Part shown: positions 1 to 7,172 of the stretch, piece after piece
Numbering within the stretch: the first letter of the stretch is position 1
Layout of the letters: each line of letters begins with the position of its first letter
From: an uncultured Oscillospiraceae bacterium
GTDB lineage: Bacteria > Bacillota > Clostridia > Oscillospirales > Acutalibacteraceae
Direction of reading: 5' to 3'
Assembly (NCBI GenBank): GCA_900543305.1
Contig: UQQZ01000063.1
Coordinates: 1 to 14,467 of the forward strand
DNA: 14,467 nt
The notes under the pieces: generated by a model
What the model saw: the letters and a program-made list of their open reading frames with translations, nothing else
Told to the model about the DNA's origin: nothing
Database searches by the model: none
Translations under genes and position numbers: made by a program

Positions 1-354
1 CTGAACTCCAACTATTACCTGACCCAAGAGGACGAACTCCAACGGGATCAAATTTGGAATTACTTCGAGGATCGGGAACCCCTCCACCTGGAATTGGAAT
101 TGGGAGACCTTTCCAACGGAACCTACCGGGTCAAAACCTATCAGGTCACTGAGGAAATCGGAAGCCCCCTCCATGCGTGGCAGGAAATGGAGTTTGAAAA
201 CGAACTGTCCCGAAGGGATGTGGAATACCTCCAGCGGGTGTCCGGCCCCAAGCTGACCATCCGCACCCAGGAGGTAACGGAAAACTGTCTCCCCCTGGAC
301 ATTATCCTGAGCCCAAACGAAATTCGGTTTATCCGGATCCGAAAAATTCTGTGA
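1..354 (+). CDS. GH39-like glycoside hydrolase (beta-xylosidase type), C-terminal fragment
   Basis: The reading frame is open from the first base and ends with TGA at 352-354, so only the last 117 residues of a larger protein are present. The fragment reads like the C-terminal beta-sandwich of family 39 glycoside hydrolases (beta-xylosidase family). It shows an N-Y-Y segment, then F-E-D, a short strand ending G-x-Y-R-V, the typical G-S-x-x-x-A-W stretch, and a last strand ending in P-N-E-I-R-F-I-R-I. In GH39 enzymes the catalytic glutamates lie in the TIM barrel upstream of this part, so activity cannot be judged here. The family acts on xylosides of plant hemicellulose and some other beta-glycosides. 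A TTG at 94 is only an internal codon; the true start lies outside the window. A strong terminator follows at 469-505. The family call rests on remembered sequence patterns and is likely but not certain. Confidence 0.72.
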   Translation: MNSNYYLTQEDELQRDQIWNYFEDREPLHLELELGDLSNGTYRVKTYQVTEEIGSPLHAWQEMEFENELSRRDVEYLQRVSGPKLTIRTQEVTENCLPLDIILSPNEIRFIRIRKIL

Positions 355-468
355 GCGAAACGTCTCCACCGTTCTTCCGTTTCTCGGGAGACAGACTCTC
401 GTTCGGGCAAACCCACTGGGTTTAACAAAAACTTTCTCCGGGCCTTTTGGCCCCTTGCAAACATTCAA

Positions 469-505
469 AAGGGAGCCCTTTGCATTTTCCATGCAGGGCT
501 CCCTT
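469..505. terminator. Intergenic hairpin terminator, probably bidirectional
   Basis: Two perfect 11-base arms (469-479 and 495-505) form a GC-rich stem, which a further 3 bp can extend inward after a small bulge. It lies between the end of the GH39-like gene and the end of the minus-strand deglycosidase-like operon. The T run after the plus-strand arm is short, and the minus-strand side has a run of T (from CAAAAG) followed by mixed bases, so termination strength is inferred. The rest of 355-644 holds no convincing gene. It has a small GGGCC-TTTT-GGCCC hairpin at 440-453 and a second hairpin at 542-568. Confidence 0.75.
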
Positions 506-541
506 CTCCATGGGATAAAATCCATATGGCCTCATACGTTG

Positions 542-568
542 GGATCAGGCCGGAATACAGCCTGATCC
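542..568. other. Stem-loop of unknown role downstream of the deglycosidase-like operon
   Basis: Nine-base perfect arms (542-550 and 560-568) enclose a 9-nt loop. There is no T tract on either strand, so a classical intrinsic terminator is unlikely. On the minus strand it lies about 75 bases after the stop codon of the alpha-like subunit, where it might protect the 3' end of the mRNA or act as a first, weak terminator. Confidence 0.4.
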
Positions 569-644
569 TTGGCTTCCGGCCACGCGGTTCCACGGTCAAC
601 AGCATACCAGCCTTTTCCCGATTGTTACCGGTAAGGGGCCTTTG

Positions 645-1628
645 TTACCGTCCCAGAATCCGCTTCTCCATGGCCAACTGACGACGGGTAAATTCCGTTC
701 CGCCGCAGTACAGCTCGTCTTCATATTCACAGATCAAATATCCGTCAAAGGATGTTTCCTTAAGCATGTCCAGAATTTCCTGGTAGGGAATGCTGGGCTC
801 TACACAGTCTTCGCTGAGGTAATGGAACTTGCCGTGCATCTCGAAGCTGTAAGGAAGGATTTCCTTGAGCTCCTCCAACAGGCCCGGCAGTGCTTCCCGA
901 GGCTTGAACTGCACAAACCCATACATGCCTGCCAAAACCCCCTGGATGGCCGGATGGGCTCCCACTGCCATCAGCTTTTGAGCGGCTTCCTCCTGGGGAA
1001 CCCCTGTACGGCGCATCTCCGCGGCCATTTCCAGATGCTCTTCCTTGACACCCGCTTTCAATGCTTTCATCCATTGGGGCTTGTTGGGCGCCACCGAAAG
1101 GAACCCAAAATCCGGGACAAATCCCAAATACTTGGAGCCGGTACGGCGGATCACTTCCAGATACTCCTTCATCCGAGGAGAAGCCGGCGTCTCCGGGTTG
1201 TGGATCTCGATCCCCACCTTTACGTCAAACAGCTCCGCGTAGGGGGCCAGACGCTCAAAAGCTGCCGGAGAAAGCATATACTGGGAACGCATTACCTTGC
1301 ACCCCAGCTTATTGGCTGCCTTCAGGTCCATAATGGTGTCTGCCAACATCTCATCGTCGGTCAAATTCCGGTCAGGACGCATACCTTTGTCGTTGTTGGC
1401 CCCATAGGCCACGGGACCAATGCCGTATTTCTCCTTGAGCTCCTGTACCTTGCCCAAAAACTCGTCACTGACGTTGGGATAGCTGGGCAACATCTGGGTG
1501 CCCACAATCTCGTACCCCTCTGCCCCGGCCAGAGCCGCCTGACGCACACATTCTTCAAAATCGTATTGATACCGGGCATACTCCGTTCCGTAACAGAACA
1601 GGGTCGCGCCCAATCTGATATTGCTCAC
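645..1628 (-). CDS. C-glycoside deglycosidase alpha-subunit-like TIM-barrel protein (sugar phosphate isomerase/epimerase superfamily)
   Basis: This 327-residue protein is of the xylose isomerase-like TIM-barrel type. I place the start at GTG 1626-1628 because AAGGAGG (1637-1643) lies 8 nt before it. An in-frame ATG at 1652 would overlap the upstream gene and has no such site. Candidate metal ligands of the superfamily are present at the expected strand ends: E141 (with H143), D173, H265 (or H269) and E301 (with E303). Its immediate partner encodes a DUF6379/CGDB-type beta subunit and the first gene an oxidoreductase. Together this matches the known gut systems (DgpB-DgpC, DfgA-DfgB, CarB-CarC), in which a Mn-dependent alpha/beta complex cleaves 3-oxo-glycosides by deprotonation and beta-elimination. 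The superfamily assignment is firm. The C-glycoside deglycosidase-type function is inferred from gene context and the partner; an O-glycoside 3-keto lyase or a plain 3-keto sugar isomerase remains possible. Confidence 0.78.
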   Translation of the reverse strand: MSNIRLGATLFCYGTEYARYQYDFEECVRQAALAGAEGYEIVGTQMLPSYPNVSDEFLGKVQELKEKYGIGPVAYGANNDKGMRPDRNLTDDEMLADTIMDLKAANKLGCKVMRSQYMLSPAAFERLAPYAELFDVKVGIEIHNPETPASPRMKEYLEVIRRTGSKYLGFVPDFGFLSVAPNKPQWMKALKAGVKEEHLEMAAEMRRTGVPQEEAAQKLMAVGAHPAIQGVLAGMYGFVQFKPREALPGLLEELKEILPYSFEMHGKFHYLSEDCVEPSIPYQEILDMLKETSFDGYLICEYEDELYCGGTEFTRRQLAMEKRILGR

Positions 1629-1641
1629 GATTGCCGCCTCC

Positions 1642-2076
1642 TTATTCCCCAAGATGTACCGTTACCGTTTCACCGCTGTCCAGGGGCATGAAATTGTGCT
1701 GGGGACCAATCTGCATATAGGGAACCCGCAGCATCAGCTTCAGCTCCAGCTGGTGATCCCCAGGCTCCAGGCCGCCCTTTTTCAGCACCCGAATCTTGGC
1801 AGGAACCACCTGGCTCCAGAATTCCGTCACCGCCCAGGACAACTTGTAAACGGGCATCTCCTTGCCATTCACCTCAAAGGTTACCGCCTCCTGGGGCATT
1901 TTTTCCCCATCTACCCAGACTTCTAGCAGATCAATATCGGACAGGTAGTGGCCTCGGTAGTAAGCCAGCTGCACCTGAAACTCAAAGCCGTTTTTGGCAG
2001 AGTTGATGTACAGGTTCCGGAAGGAGTTCTTCTTGATGATCTCTTTGTTCAACTGCATCCGCATGGCGAATCCCAT
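1642..2076 (-). CDS. C-glycoside deglycosidase beta-subunit-like protein (DUF6379/CGDB family)
   Basis: This small 144-residue protein lacks a signal peptide and membrane segments. Near the N-terminus it has N-S-F-R-N, then G-F-E-F-Q-V, then Y-Y-R-G-x-x-L-S-D-I-D with V-D-G-E just after. Later come a conserved W and G-G-L-x-x-G-x-H, and near the end a V-P-Y-M. These are the features I associate with the beta subunit of C-glycoside deglycosidases, an all-beta protein that packs on the TIM-barrel alpha subunit and completes the active site. ATG 2074-2076 is preceded by AAGGAGG (2086-2092, spacing 9) that overlaps the TAA stop of the oxidoreductase. The stop (1642-1644) in turn overlaps the ribosome binding site of the alpha-like gene. 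The three genes are therefore packed for coupled translation and roughly equal expression, as a heteromeric complex would need. The family call is confident; the substrate is unknown. Confidence 0.82.
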   Translation of the reverse strand: MGFAMRMQLNKEIIKKNSFRNLYINSAKNGFEFQVQLAYYRGHYLSDIDLLEVWVDGEKMPQEAVTFEVNGKEMPVYKLSWAVTEFWSQVVPAKIRVLKKGGLEPGDHQLELKLMLRVPYMQIGPQHNFMPLDSGETVTVHLGE

Positions 2077-2090
2077 CAGTGACTGCCTCC

Positions 2091-3194
2091 TTAGAATTTG
2101 ATTTCTCGGTTTTCCTTGGCGGACTGATAGATAGCATCCAGCACTTTGGTCACTGCCAGAGCTTCCTCAGGCTTCACCAGGGGCTGCGTGCCGTTCTGAA
2201 TGGCCAGCAGCCATTGACGGCAGTCCACAACACCTTCTTCACCGCCGCCGCCACCGAAGTAAGCCACGCCGCCCACGGGGGAAATGCGCTCTTCCATCAG
2301 CTGATTGTTCCGGCCCCGGTTGTAAATCAGCTCGTTCTTGCCATAGCTCATGCCGGAATGGATTTCCGCGCCTGCCGCAGTGCCACACAAGGTGGTGGAA
2401 GCCTCCCGGGATTCCAGAATATTCAGCGCCCAGCTGGCTTCCAGAGTAATGGCTGCTCCGTTCTTCATCTTGATGTACCCCATGGCGGAATCTTCCACTT
2501 CAAAGGTTTTGGGATCCCAAGGCCCAAACAGGTTTCCTTCGGTGGCCTGCTGCAGTCCGCCCAGCTTGTAAAACACGGAACCGGTCACGCTGTCGATGTC
2601 GTAGTTGTTCATGCACCAGAGGGTGATGTCCAGAGCATGGGTACCGATGTCGATGAGGGGACCGCCACCCTGCTGGGCCTTGTCCATAAACACACCCCAG
2701 GTGGGAACGCCTCTTCTCCGGACCGCGTGGGCTTTGCCGTAGTAGATATCCCCCAAATCACCGGCGGCACAGGCAGCGTGCAGGTTCTGGACCTCGGGAC
2801 GGAACCGGTTCTGGTACCCTACGGTAAACTGTTTGCCGGATTTCTTCCAGGCTTCCACCATCTTCTCCGCCTCTGCGGGACTGTGGGACATGGGTTTTTC
2901 ACAGTAAACATCCTTTTTGGCTTCAAAGGCCGCAATGGCAATTTCACTGTGCACCACGTTGGGCGTGCAAATGTGCACCACTTCTACCTGGGGATCGGCC
3001 AACAGTTCCCGGTAATCCTTATACACCTTGGCGCCGGGAGCTCCATACTCCTGCGCTGCCTTAACAGCCCGCTCCTCGATAATATCGCAAAACGCCACAA
3101 TCTCATTTAAATCTGCATTTGCCTTCAGGGCGGAAAAATGCTTCTGGTTGGCGATGCCACCACAGCCCACCACACCAATCTTCAATTTGCTCAT
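2091..3194 (-). CDS. Gfo/Idh/MocA family NAD(P)-dependent oxidoreductase, probable glycoside 3-dehydrogenase
   Basis: The 367-residue protein has the standard two-domain layout. An N-terminal Rossmann fold carries G-V-V-G-C-G-G-I-A (residues 7-15). The C-E-K-P motif follows (E99, K100, P101; this lysine is catalytic in the family). The C-terminal alpha/beta domain carries G-G-G-P-L-I-D-I-G-T-H-A-L-D (176-189), whose D182/H186 pair is the usual substrate-site signature. There is no Tat or Sec signal, so it is cytoplasmic. ATG 3192-3194 has AAGGAGG (3203-3209) 8 nt upstream. The frame is open far upstream (to 3479) but that part is promoter DNA. As first gene before the CGD-like subunits it corresponds in position and family to DgpA, which oxidises C3 of the sugar in a glycoside to a ketone, making the neighbouring bond eliminable. 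It may also re-reduce the released 3-keto sugar. Family certain, reaction inferred from context. Confidence 0.85.
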   Translation of the reverse strand: MSKLKIGVVGCGGIANQKHFSALKANADLNEIVAFCDIIEERAVKAAQEYGAPGAKVYKDYRELLADPQVEVVHICTPNVVHSEIAIAAFEAKKDVYCEKPMSHSPAEAEKMVEAWKKSGKQFTVGYQNRFRPEVQNLHAACAAGDLGDIYYGKAHAVRRRGVPTWGVFMDKAQQGGGPLIDIGTHALDITLWCMNNYDIDSVTGSVFYKLGGLQQATEGNLFGPWDPKTFEVEDSAMGYIKMKNGAAITLEASWALNILESREASTTLCGTAAGAEIHSGMSYGKNELIYNRGRNNQLMEERISPVGGVAYFGGGGGEEGVVDCRQWLLAIQNGTQPLVKPEEALAVTKVLDAIYQSAKENREIKF

Positions 3195-3208
3195 TACAAA
3201 ATCCTCCT

Positions 3209-3223
3209 TATACGATTTGTATA
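3209..3223. promoter_or_regulatory. Candidate repressor operator (palindrome) in the operon leader
   Basis: A perfect inverted repeat, TATAC-GATTT-GTATA, sits between the predicted transcription start (near 3240) and the start codon, and touches the ribosome binding site. That is a typical place for a repressor operator of the LacI or GntR kind. No regulator gene lies beside the operon, so the protein that would bind is unknown. The arms are only 5 bases long, so chance is possible. Confidence 0.35.
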
Positions 3224-3246
3224 CTTCCAGTGCTTTTTGTGATTTT

Positions 3247-3255
3247 ATTATAGCA
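3247..3255 (-). promoter_or_regulatory. Extended -10 promoter of the oxidoreductase/CGD-like operon
   Basis: On the minus strand this reads TGC-TATAAT, a perfect -10 hexamer (3247-3252) with the TG of an extended -10. No good -35 hexamer is found 16-18 bases upstream, which is usual for extended -10 promoters or points to an activator. Transcription would start near 3240, leaving a leader of about 45 nt with the ribosome binding site at 3203-3209. Confidence 0.6.
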
Positions 3256-3346
3256 GCGGTACTCCGGTTTGGCTTTCCGTCTCCGGACTCGTTTCCCTGG
3301 GAAAATCGACCTGTTTTTCTTAAGGATGGTCCTGCATTGGAATATG

Positions 3347-3376
3347 AGGTCAAAAATAAGAGTGAAATTTTGACCT
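3347..3376. promoter_or_regulatory. Inverted repeat AGGTCAAAA-N12-TTTTGACCT in the divergent intergenic region
   Basis: Perfect 9-base arms (3347-3355 and 3368-3376) are separated by 12 bases. They lie about 95-125 bases upstream of the operon's -10 element and about 70 bases upstream of the nfo -35 element. Centre-to-centre distance is about two helical turns, as for two half-sites of a dimeric regulator. The binding protein is unknown, and it could also be a hairpin without regulatory meaning. Confidence 0.35.
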
Positions 3377-3442
3377 TTTCCTTTTCAGGACATGAAAACA
3401 CCCTTGTTTTTTGACATTCCTCCCCTCCCTTCAGAGACAGAG

Positions 3443-3471
3443 TTGAAAAAACAGCGGGAACAGGGTATGAT
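3443..3471 (+). promoter_or_regulatory. Sigma-A type promoter of nfo
   Basis: TTGAAA (3443-3448) and TATGAT (3466-3471) are separated by exactly 17 bases. A start near 3478 would give a leader of about 50 nt before the nfo ATG at 3528, with AAGGAG at 3511-3516. Confidence 0.65.
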
Positions 3472-3527
3472 GATGGCATCGGCCTCCTTGAAGGCCGGAA
3501 GTTTTCCCGAAAGGAGAATCACCTACC

Positions 3528-4361
3528 ATGCTGAAAATCGGATGTCACCTGTCCAGCGCCAAAGGATACTTGGCCATGGGACGGGAAGCCATAAAAATCG
3601 GCGCCAATACGTTTCAATTTTTCACCAGAAATCCCCGGGGCGGAAAAGCCAAGCCGTTGGATCTGGAAGATGTGGCAGCCTATCGAGAATTTGCCGGGGA
3701 ACATGGGCTCTTCCCCATCTTGGCCCACGCCCCCTACACCCTCAACGCCTGCGCCGCAGACGAAGGTCTGCGCACCTTTGCCCGGGAAACCATGGCGGAT
3801 GACCTGGCACGACTGGAACACATTCCCGGAAGCATGTACAATTTTCATCCGGGCAGTCATGTAAAGCAGGGCGCCTCTGTGGGAATCGACCTGATCGCAA
3901 ACCACCTCAACGCTATCCTGACCCCGGACCTGCACACTACGGTACTTCTGGAAACCATGGCAGGCAAGGGCTCCGAGGTGGGACGCACCTTTGAGGAACT
4001 GAGGGCTATTTTGGATCAGGTAGAACAATCCCAACTCATGGGCGTGTGCTTGGACACCTGTCATGTCTTTGACGGTGGGTACGACCTGGTGGGAAATCTG
4101 GAAGGAGTTCTGGAAGAATTTGACCGGGTCCTGGGTCTTTCCCGCCTGAAGGCTATCCACCTTAACGACAGTATGAATCCTCTGGGAAGCCACAAGGACC
4201 GGCACCAGAAATTGGGTGAAGGTTCCTTGGGGCTGGAGGCCCTGGAGCGAATCGTCAACCATCCCGCTTTACGGGATTTACCCTTCTACTTGGAAACCCC
4301 CAACGACCTGGCTGGCTATGCCCGGGAAATCGCCCTGATGAAAGCCGCCTATCAATCATAA
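3528..4361 (+). CDS. nfo: Deoxyribonuclease IV (endonuclease IV, AP endonuclease)
   Basis: The 277-residue protein cuts DNA 5' to abasic sites in base excision repair, using three zinc ions in a TIM barrel. All nine metal ligands of the family can be placed: H67, H107, E142, D176, H179, H201, D214, H216 and E246. The signature stretches H-A-P-Y, F-H-P-G-S-H, L-E-T-M-A-G-K-G, L-D-T-C-H and D-R-H are all present. Length is normal (E. coli enzyme about 285 residues). The start ATG at 3528 has AAGGAG 11 nt upstream and follows a clear promoter at 3443-3471. It is a single-gene unit, divergent from the glycoside operon and closed by a long terminator at 4371-4408. It shares the TIM-barrel fold class with the alpha-like subunit next door, but its nine-ligand tri-zinc site marks it clearly as a repair enzyme. 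Confidence 0.96.
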   Translation: MLKIGCHLSSAKGYLAMGREAIKIGANTFQFFTRNPRGGKAKPLDLEDVAAYREFAGEHGLFPILAHAPYTLNACAADEGLRTFARETMADDLARLEHIPGSMYNFHPGSHVKQGASVGIDLIANHLNAILTPDLHTTVLLETMAGKGSEVGRTFEELRAILDQVEQSQLMGVCLDTCHVFDGGYDLVGNLEGVLEEFDRVLGLSRLKAIHLNDSMNPLGSHKDRHQKLGEGSLGLEALERIVNHPALRDLPFYLETPNDLAGYAREIALMKAAYQS

Positions 4362-4370
4362 AAATGGAAT

Positions 4371-4408
4371 ATGGAAAAAGGGAGAGCCTGGGCTCTCCCT
4401 TTTTCCAT
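4371..4408. terminator. Bidirectional terminator between nfo and the Ca2+-ATPase gene
   Basis: An 18-base perfect inverted repeat (4371-4388 and 4391-4408) has a GGGAGAGCC core flanked by an A run on the left and a T run on the right. The hairpin ends in a T run in either direction of reading, so it can stop the converging transcripts of both genes. Confidence 0.88.
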
Positions 4409-4446
4409 GAGGGTAAATTATGAGAAGGGGTCTTTTCTTGCATCCA

Positions 4447-7080
4447 CTACTTTTTCCTGTGAGAAGCACTCCGATCTCGCAGCAGCTTTTCTCCCTCTAC
4501 CACCACCAAGGGACAAAGGGACAAAATGGCTACCAGAATCCACTGAAAGCCAGTCAGAGGCGTAGTTTGGAACATAGCGGCCAACGGCGGAAACAGCACC
4601 ACACTGACCATCAGGAACGCGCACACCCCACAGGCAGCCACCAGCTTGTGGTTGGAAAAAAGCCCCGCTTTAAGCACTGAATGATCAGAGCGCATGTTGA
4701 AGCTGTGGGTAAGCTGGGACAGACTGAGAACCGCGAAGGCCATGGTCCTGCCCACCACCGGCTGTGCGGGATCCAAGTCGAAGAAAACCCTTCCAATGGT
4801 GTACGCCAGCAATGCAAGTGCCCCCACCAGGCACCCTTCCACCACCACGGAAAAACCCATGCCGCCGGAAAAGATGCCTTCCTCCCGCTTGTGAGGCGGT
4901 TCCTCCATCACGTCCTGCTCAATGGGATCCGCCCCCAATGCCAGCGCCGGCAGGGAATCTGTCACCAAATTGACCCACAGCAGCTGAATCGCCAGAAGGG
5001 GTGTGGGCACCCGAAGCAAAAATGCCACGAACACCACCAGGATCTCCCCCATGTTGCAGGAAAGAAGAAAATGGACCGTCTTCCGGATATTTTTGTAGAT
5101 GCCCCTGCCTTCCCGGACCGCCGACACAATGGTGGAAAAGTCGTCGTCGGTGAGAACCATGTCCGCCGCAGACTGAGCCACCTCCGTGCCGTTTTTCCCC
5201 ATGGCGCAGCCGATGTCCGCGCTCTTCAAAGCGGGAGCGTCGTTGACGCCGTCCCCGGTCATGGCCACCACCATGCCCCGCTGCTGGAAGGCCTTGACGA
5301 TTTTTACCTTGTGCTCCGGAGAAACCCGAGCAAAAATCCGGTAATCAAAAATCTTTTCACTGAGTTCCCGGTCACTGAACCGATCCAGATCCGATCCCGC
5401 CAACACCTGGGAAGGTCCTTCTGCAATCCCCAGCCGTTTTCCAATGGCAAGGGCTGTGGCGGCATGGTCACCGGTAATCATCACCGGAAGGATCCCTGCC
5501 TTCTTACACTGGGATACCGCCTCTTTCACTCCGGGACGGGGCGGGTCCTCCATGGCAATAAGCCCGCAGAAAATCAATCCGCTTTCCGTTTCCCGGTCAT
5601 CGTCCGACAGGGCGGACACATCCTTATAGGCCACTGCCAACACCCGCAACGCCCGGCTTGCCAATCGGGTATTGTCCGACAAAAGCTTTGCCTTGGCAGC
5701 ACCGCTGAAGGGCTGGATCTCTCCCCCTCGCAGCAGGTTGGTACAACGGGCAATCAGCACATCGGGCGCTCCCTTGGTAATGACCCGATACCCGCCTCCC
5801 GGCAATTTGTGGGCTGTGGTCATCCGTTTTCGGGCAGAAGTAAAGGGGATTTCACCCACTCTGGGATACGCCTCCTCCAACTCCCCCTTCTTCCGCCGGC
5901 ACGCCCTGGGAAAGGCGGTCTCCGTGGGATCTCCGGTCAGCGTTCCTCCGACCTCCTGGGAATTGTTGCACAAAGTGGCCAACTCCAGGGCAAACTGGGC
6001 GGCAGAACTCTCCAACCGCTCCTCCCCATTGGACCCGAAAAATACCGCAACGGTCATTTTGTTCTGGGTCAGAGTTCCGGTCTTGTCGGAACAGATCACC
6101 TGGGTGCTCCCCAAGGTCTCTACCGCCGGCAAGTGCCGGACAATGGCCCGCTTTTGGGCCATGCGCTTGATCCCCATGGCCAGCACGATGGTCACTACGG
6201 CAGTGAGGCCTTCCGGAATGGCCGCCACCCCTAAACTGATGGCTATGAGAAACATCTCCAGAGGTTCCATCTGCTGCAAAAGCCCCAGCAGGAAAATCAC
6301 CCCGCAGATGAGCACCACTCCGGCTCCCAACACTTTACCTGTCTGTTTGAGTTTCTGCTGCAAGGGCGTCTGGGGGGCCTTTTCCTGCTCCAACATCCGG
6401 GCAATTTGCCCCATGGCAGTTTCCATACCGGTGGCAGTCACCACTCCTACCCCGGCTCCCGACGCCACTCCCGTGGAGGAAAACACCATATTGCGCCGTT
6501 CCCCCAAGGGAGCCGTTTTGGAGCAAAGAGCCTGGGCATCTTTCTCCGCAGGGACCGATTCCCCCGTCAAGGGGGATTCCTCCACCTTCAGTTCCACGCT
6601 TTTCAACAGCCGCAAATCTGCGGGGACCAGATCCCCTGCCTGGAGAATGACCACGTCCCCGGGAACCAGCTCCCAGCTTTCCACTCGCTGGCGCTTGCCA
6701 TCCCGCAGCACCCAGGCGTGGGGGGAGGACATTTTTTTCAAAGCCTCAATGGCCCGGTCCGCCCGAAGTTCCTGGACGGTACCGATCACCGCATTGCAGA
6801 CCACGATGGCCAGGATAATCAGGGAGTCCACATACTCTCCGTCTCCCCGAATCCAGGAAACGCCAAAAGAGATCCCTGCTGCTGCCAACAAGATCAACAC
6901 CATGAAATCCTGAAACTGGCTGAGAAACCGCAGAAAAAGACTGCGGCGCTTTTCCGTGCGCAATTCGTTTTTTCCGTATTTGAGCAGCCGGCGTTGACAC
7001 TCCGATTGTTTGAGTCCCCGGGCAGGGTCTGTCCCCAAAGCCTCCAGGGCCTCTTCCGGCCTGACGGTGTAAAACTCCAT
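4447..7080 (-). CDS. Calcium-transporting P-type ATPase (type IIA)
   Basis: The 877-residue membrane pump exports a cation, most likely Ca2+, using ATP. Domains in order are an N-terminal cation-ATPase domain, TM1-2, the actuator domain with T-G-E-S (172-175), TM3-4 with the ion-site motif I-P-E-G-L (288-292), the phosphorylation site D332 in D-K-T-G-T-L-T, the nucleotide domain with K-G-A-P (436-439), the hinge T-G-D-G-V-N-D (608-614) and six C-terminal membrane segments. Calcium-site residues of SERCA-type pumps are kept: E290, N676 and E679 (TM5), N704 and D708 (N-L-V-T-D, TM6). This favours Ca2+ over Na+/K+ or Mg2+. The start is ATG 7078-7080, with AAGGAGG (7090-7096) 9 nt before it; an ATG at 7104 has no such site and would put the Shine-Dalgarno inside the gene. 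It stands alone, behind the terminator of the flavin reductase gene. No clear promoter was seen in the short gap. Confidence 0.94.
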   Translation of the reverse strand: MEFYTVRPEEALEALGTDPARGLKQSECQRRLLKYGKNELRTEKRRSLFLRFLSQFQDFMVLILLAAAGISFGVSWIRGDGEYVDSLIILAIVVCNAVIGTVQELRADRAIEALKKMSSPHAWVLRDGKRQRVESWELVPGDVVILQAGDLVPADLRLLKSVELKVEESPLTGESVPAEKDAQALCSKTAPLGERRNMVFSSTGVASGAGVGVVTATGMETAMGQIARMLEQEKAPQTPLQQKLKQTGKVLGAGVVLICGVIFLLGLLQQMEPLEMFLIAISLGVAAIPEGLTAVVTIVLAMGIKRMAQKRAIVRHLPAVETLGSTQVICSDKTGTLTQNKMTVAVFFGSNGEERLESSAAQFALELATLCNNSQEVGGTLTGDPTETAFPRACRRKKGELEEAYPRVGEIPFTSARKRMTTAHKLPGGGYRVITKGAPDVLIARCTNLLRGGEIQPFSGAAKAKLLSDNTRLASRALRVLAVAYKDVSALSDDDRETESGLIFCGLIAMEDPPRPGVKEAVSQCKKAGILPVMITGDHAATALAIGKRLGIAEGPSQVLAGSDLDRFSDRELSEKIFDYRIFARVSPEHKVKIVKAFQQRGMVVAMTGDGVNDAPALKSADIGCAMGKNGTEVAQSAADMVLTDDDFSTIVSAVREGRGIYKNIRKTVHFLLSCNMGEILVVFVAFLLRVPTPLLAIQLLWVNLVTDSLPALALGADPIEQDVMEEPPHKREEGIFSGGMGFSVVVEGCLVGALALLAYTIGRVFFDLDPAQPVVGRTMAFAVLSLSQLTHSFNMRSDHSVLKAGLFSNHKLVAACGVCAFLMVSVVLFPPLAAMFQTTPLTGFQWILVAILSLCPLVVVEGEKLLRDRSASHRKK

Positions 7081-7172
7081 TCCTTTGCTCCTCCTTGCAG
7101 GCAAGGCCCCCGCCCTGCTTTTTTACAAGGTGTATGCATCGGATCCTTTTTTTATGAGGCGCCTAATCTTCC

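Noticed and set aside
141..464. Minus-strand open frame of 107 codons over the GH39-like fragment and its 3' flank
   Set aside because: The product is arginine- and serine-rich and antisense to the GH39-like coding region. It has no ribosome binding site.
542..568. Hairpin considered as a second intrinsic terminator
   Set aside because: There is no T tract on either strand after the stem. It is kept only as a stem-loop of unknown role.
2079..3110. Plus-strand open frame of 343 codons opposite the oxidoreductase
   Set aside because: It is antisense to a clearly conserved dehydrogenase; composition is low-complexity and no start signal is seen.
3408..3413. TTGACA at 3411-3416 region as a -35 element for nfo
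   Set aside because: No -10 hexamer lies 16-18 bases downstream. The TTGAAA-17-TATGAT pair at 3443-3471 is a far better promoter.
3195..3479. N-terminal extension of the oxidoreductase up to 3479
   Set aside because: The frame is open, but the Rossmann motif starts right after the ATG at 3194, which has an ideal ribosome binding site. The extension crosses the promoter and would overlap the nfo promoter.
4681..6234. Long open frame (517 codons) on the plus strand
   Set aside because: It is antisense to the Ca2+-ATPase gene, whose motifs are all intact. The product is rich in H, Q, P and R with no domain, as expected for a shadow frame in GC-rich DNA.
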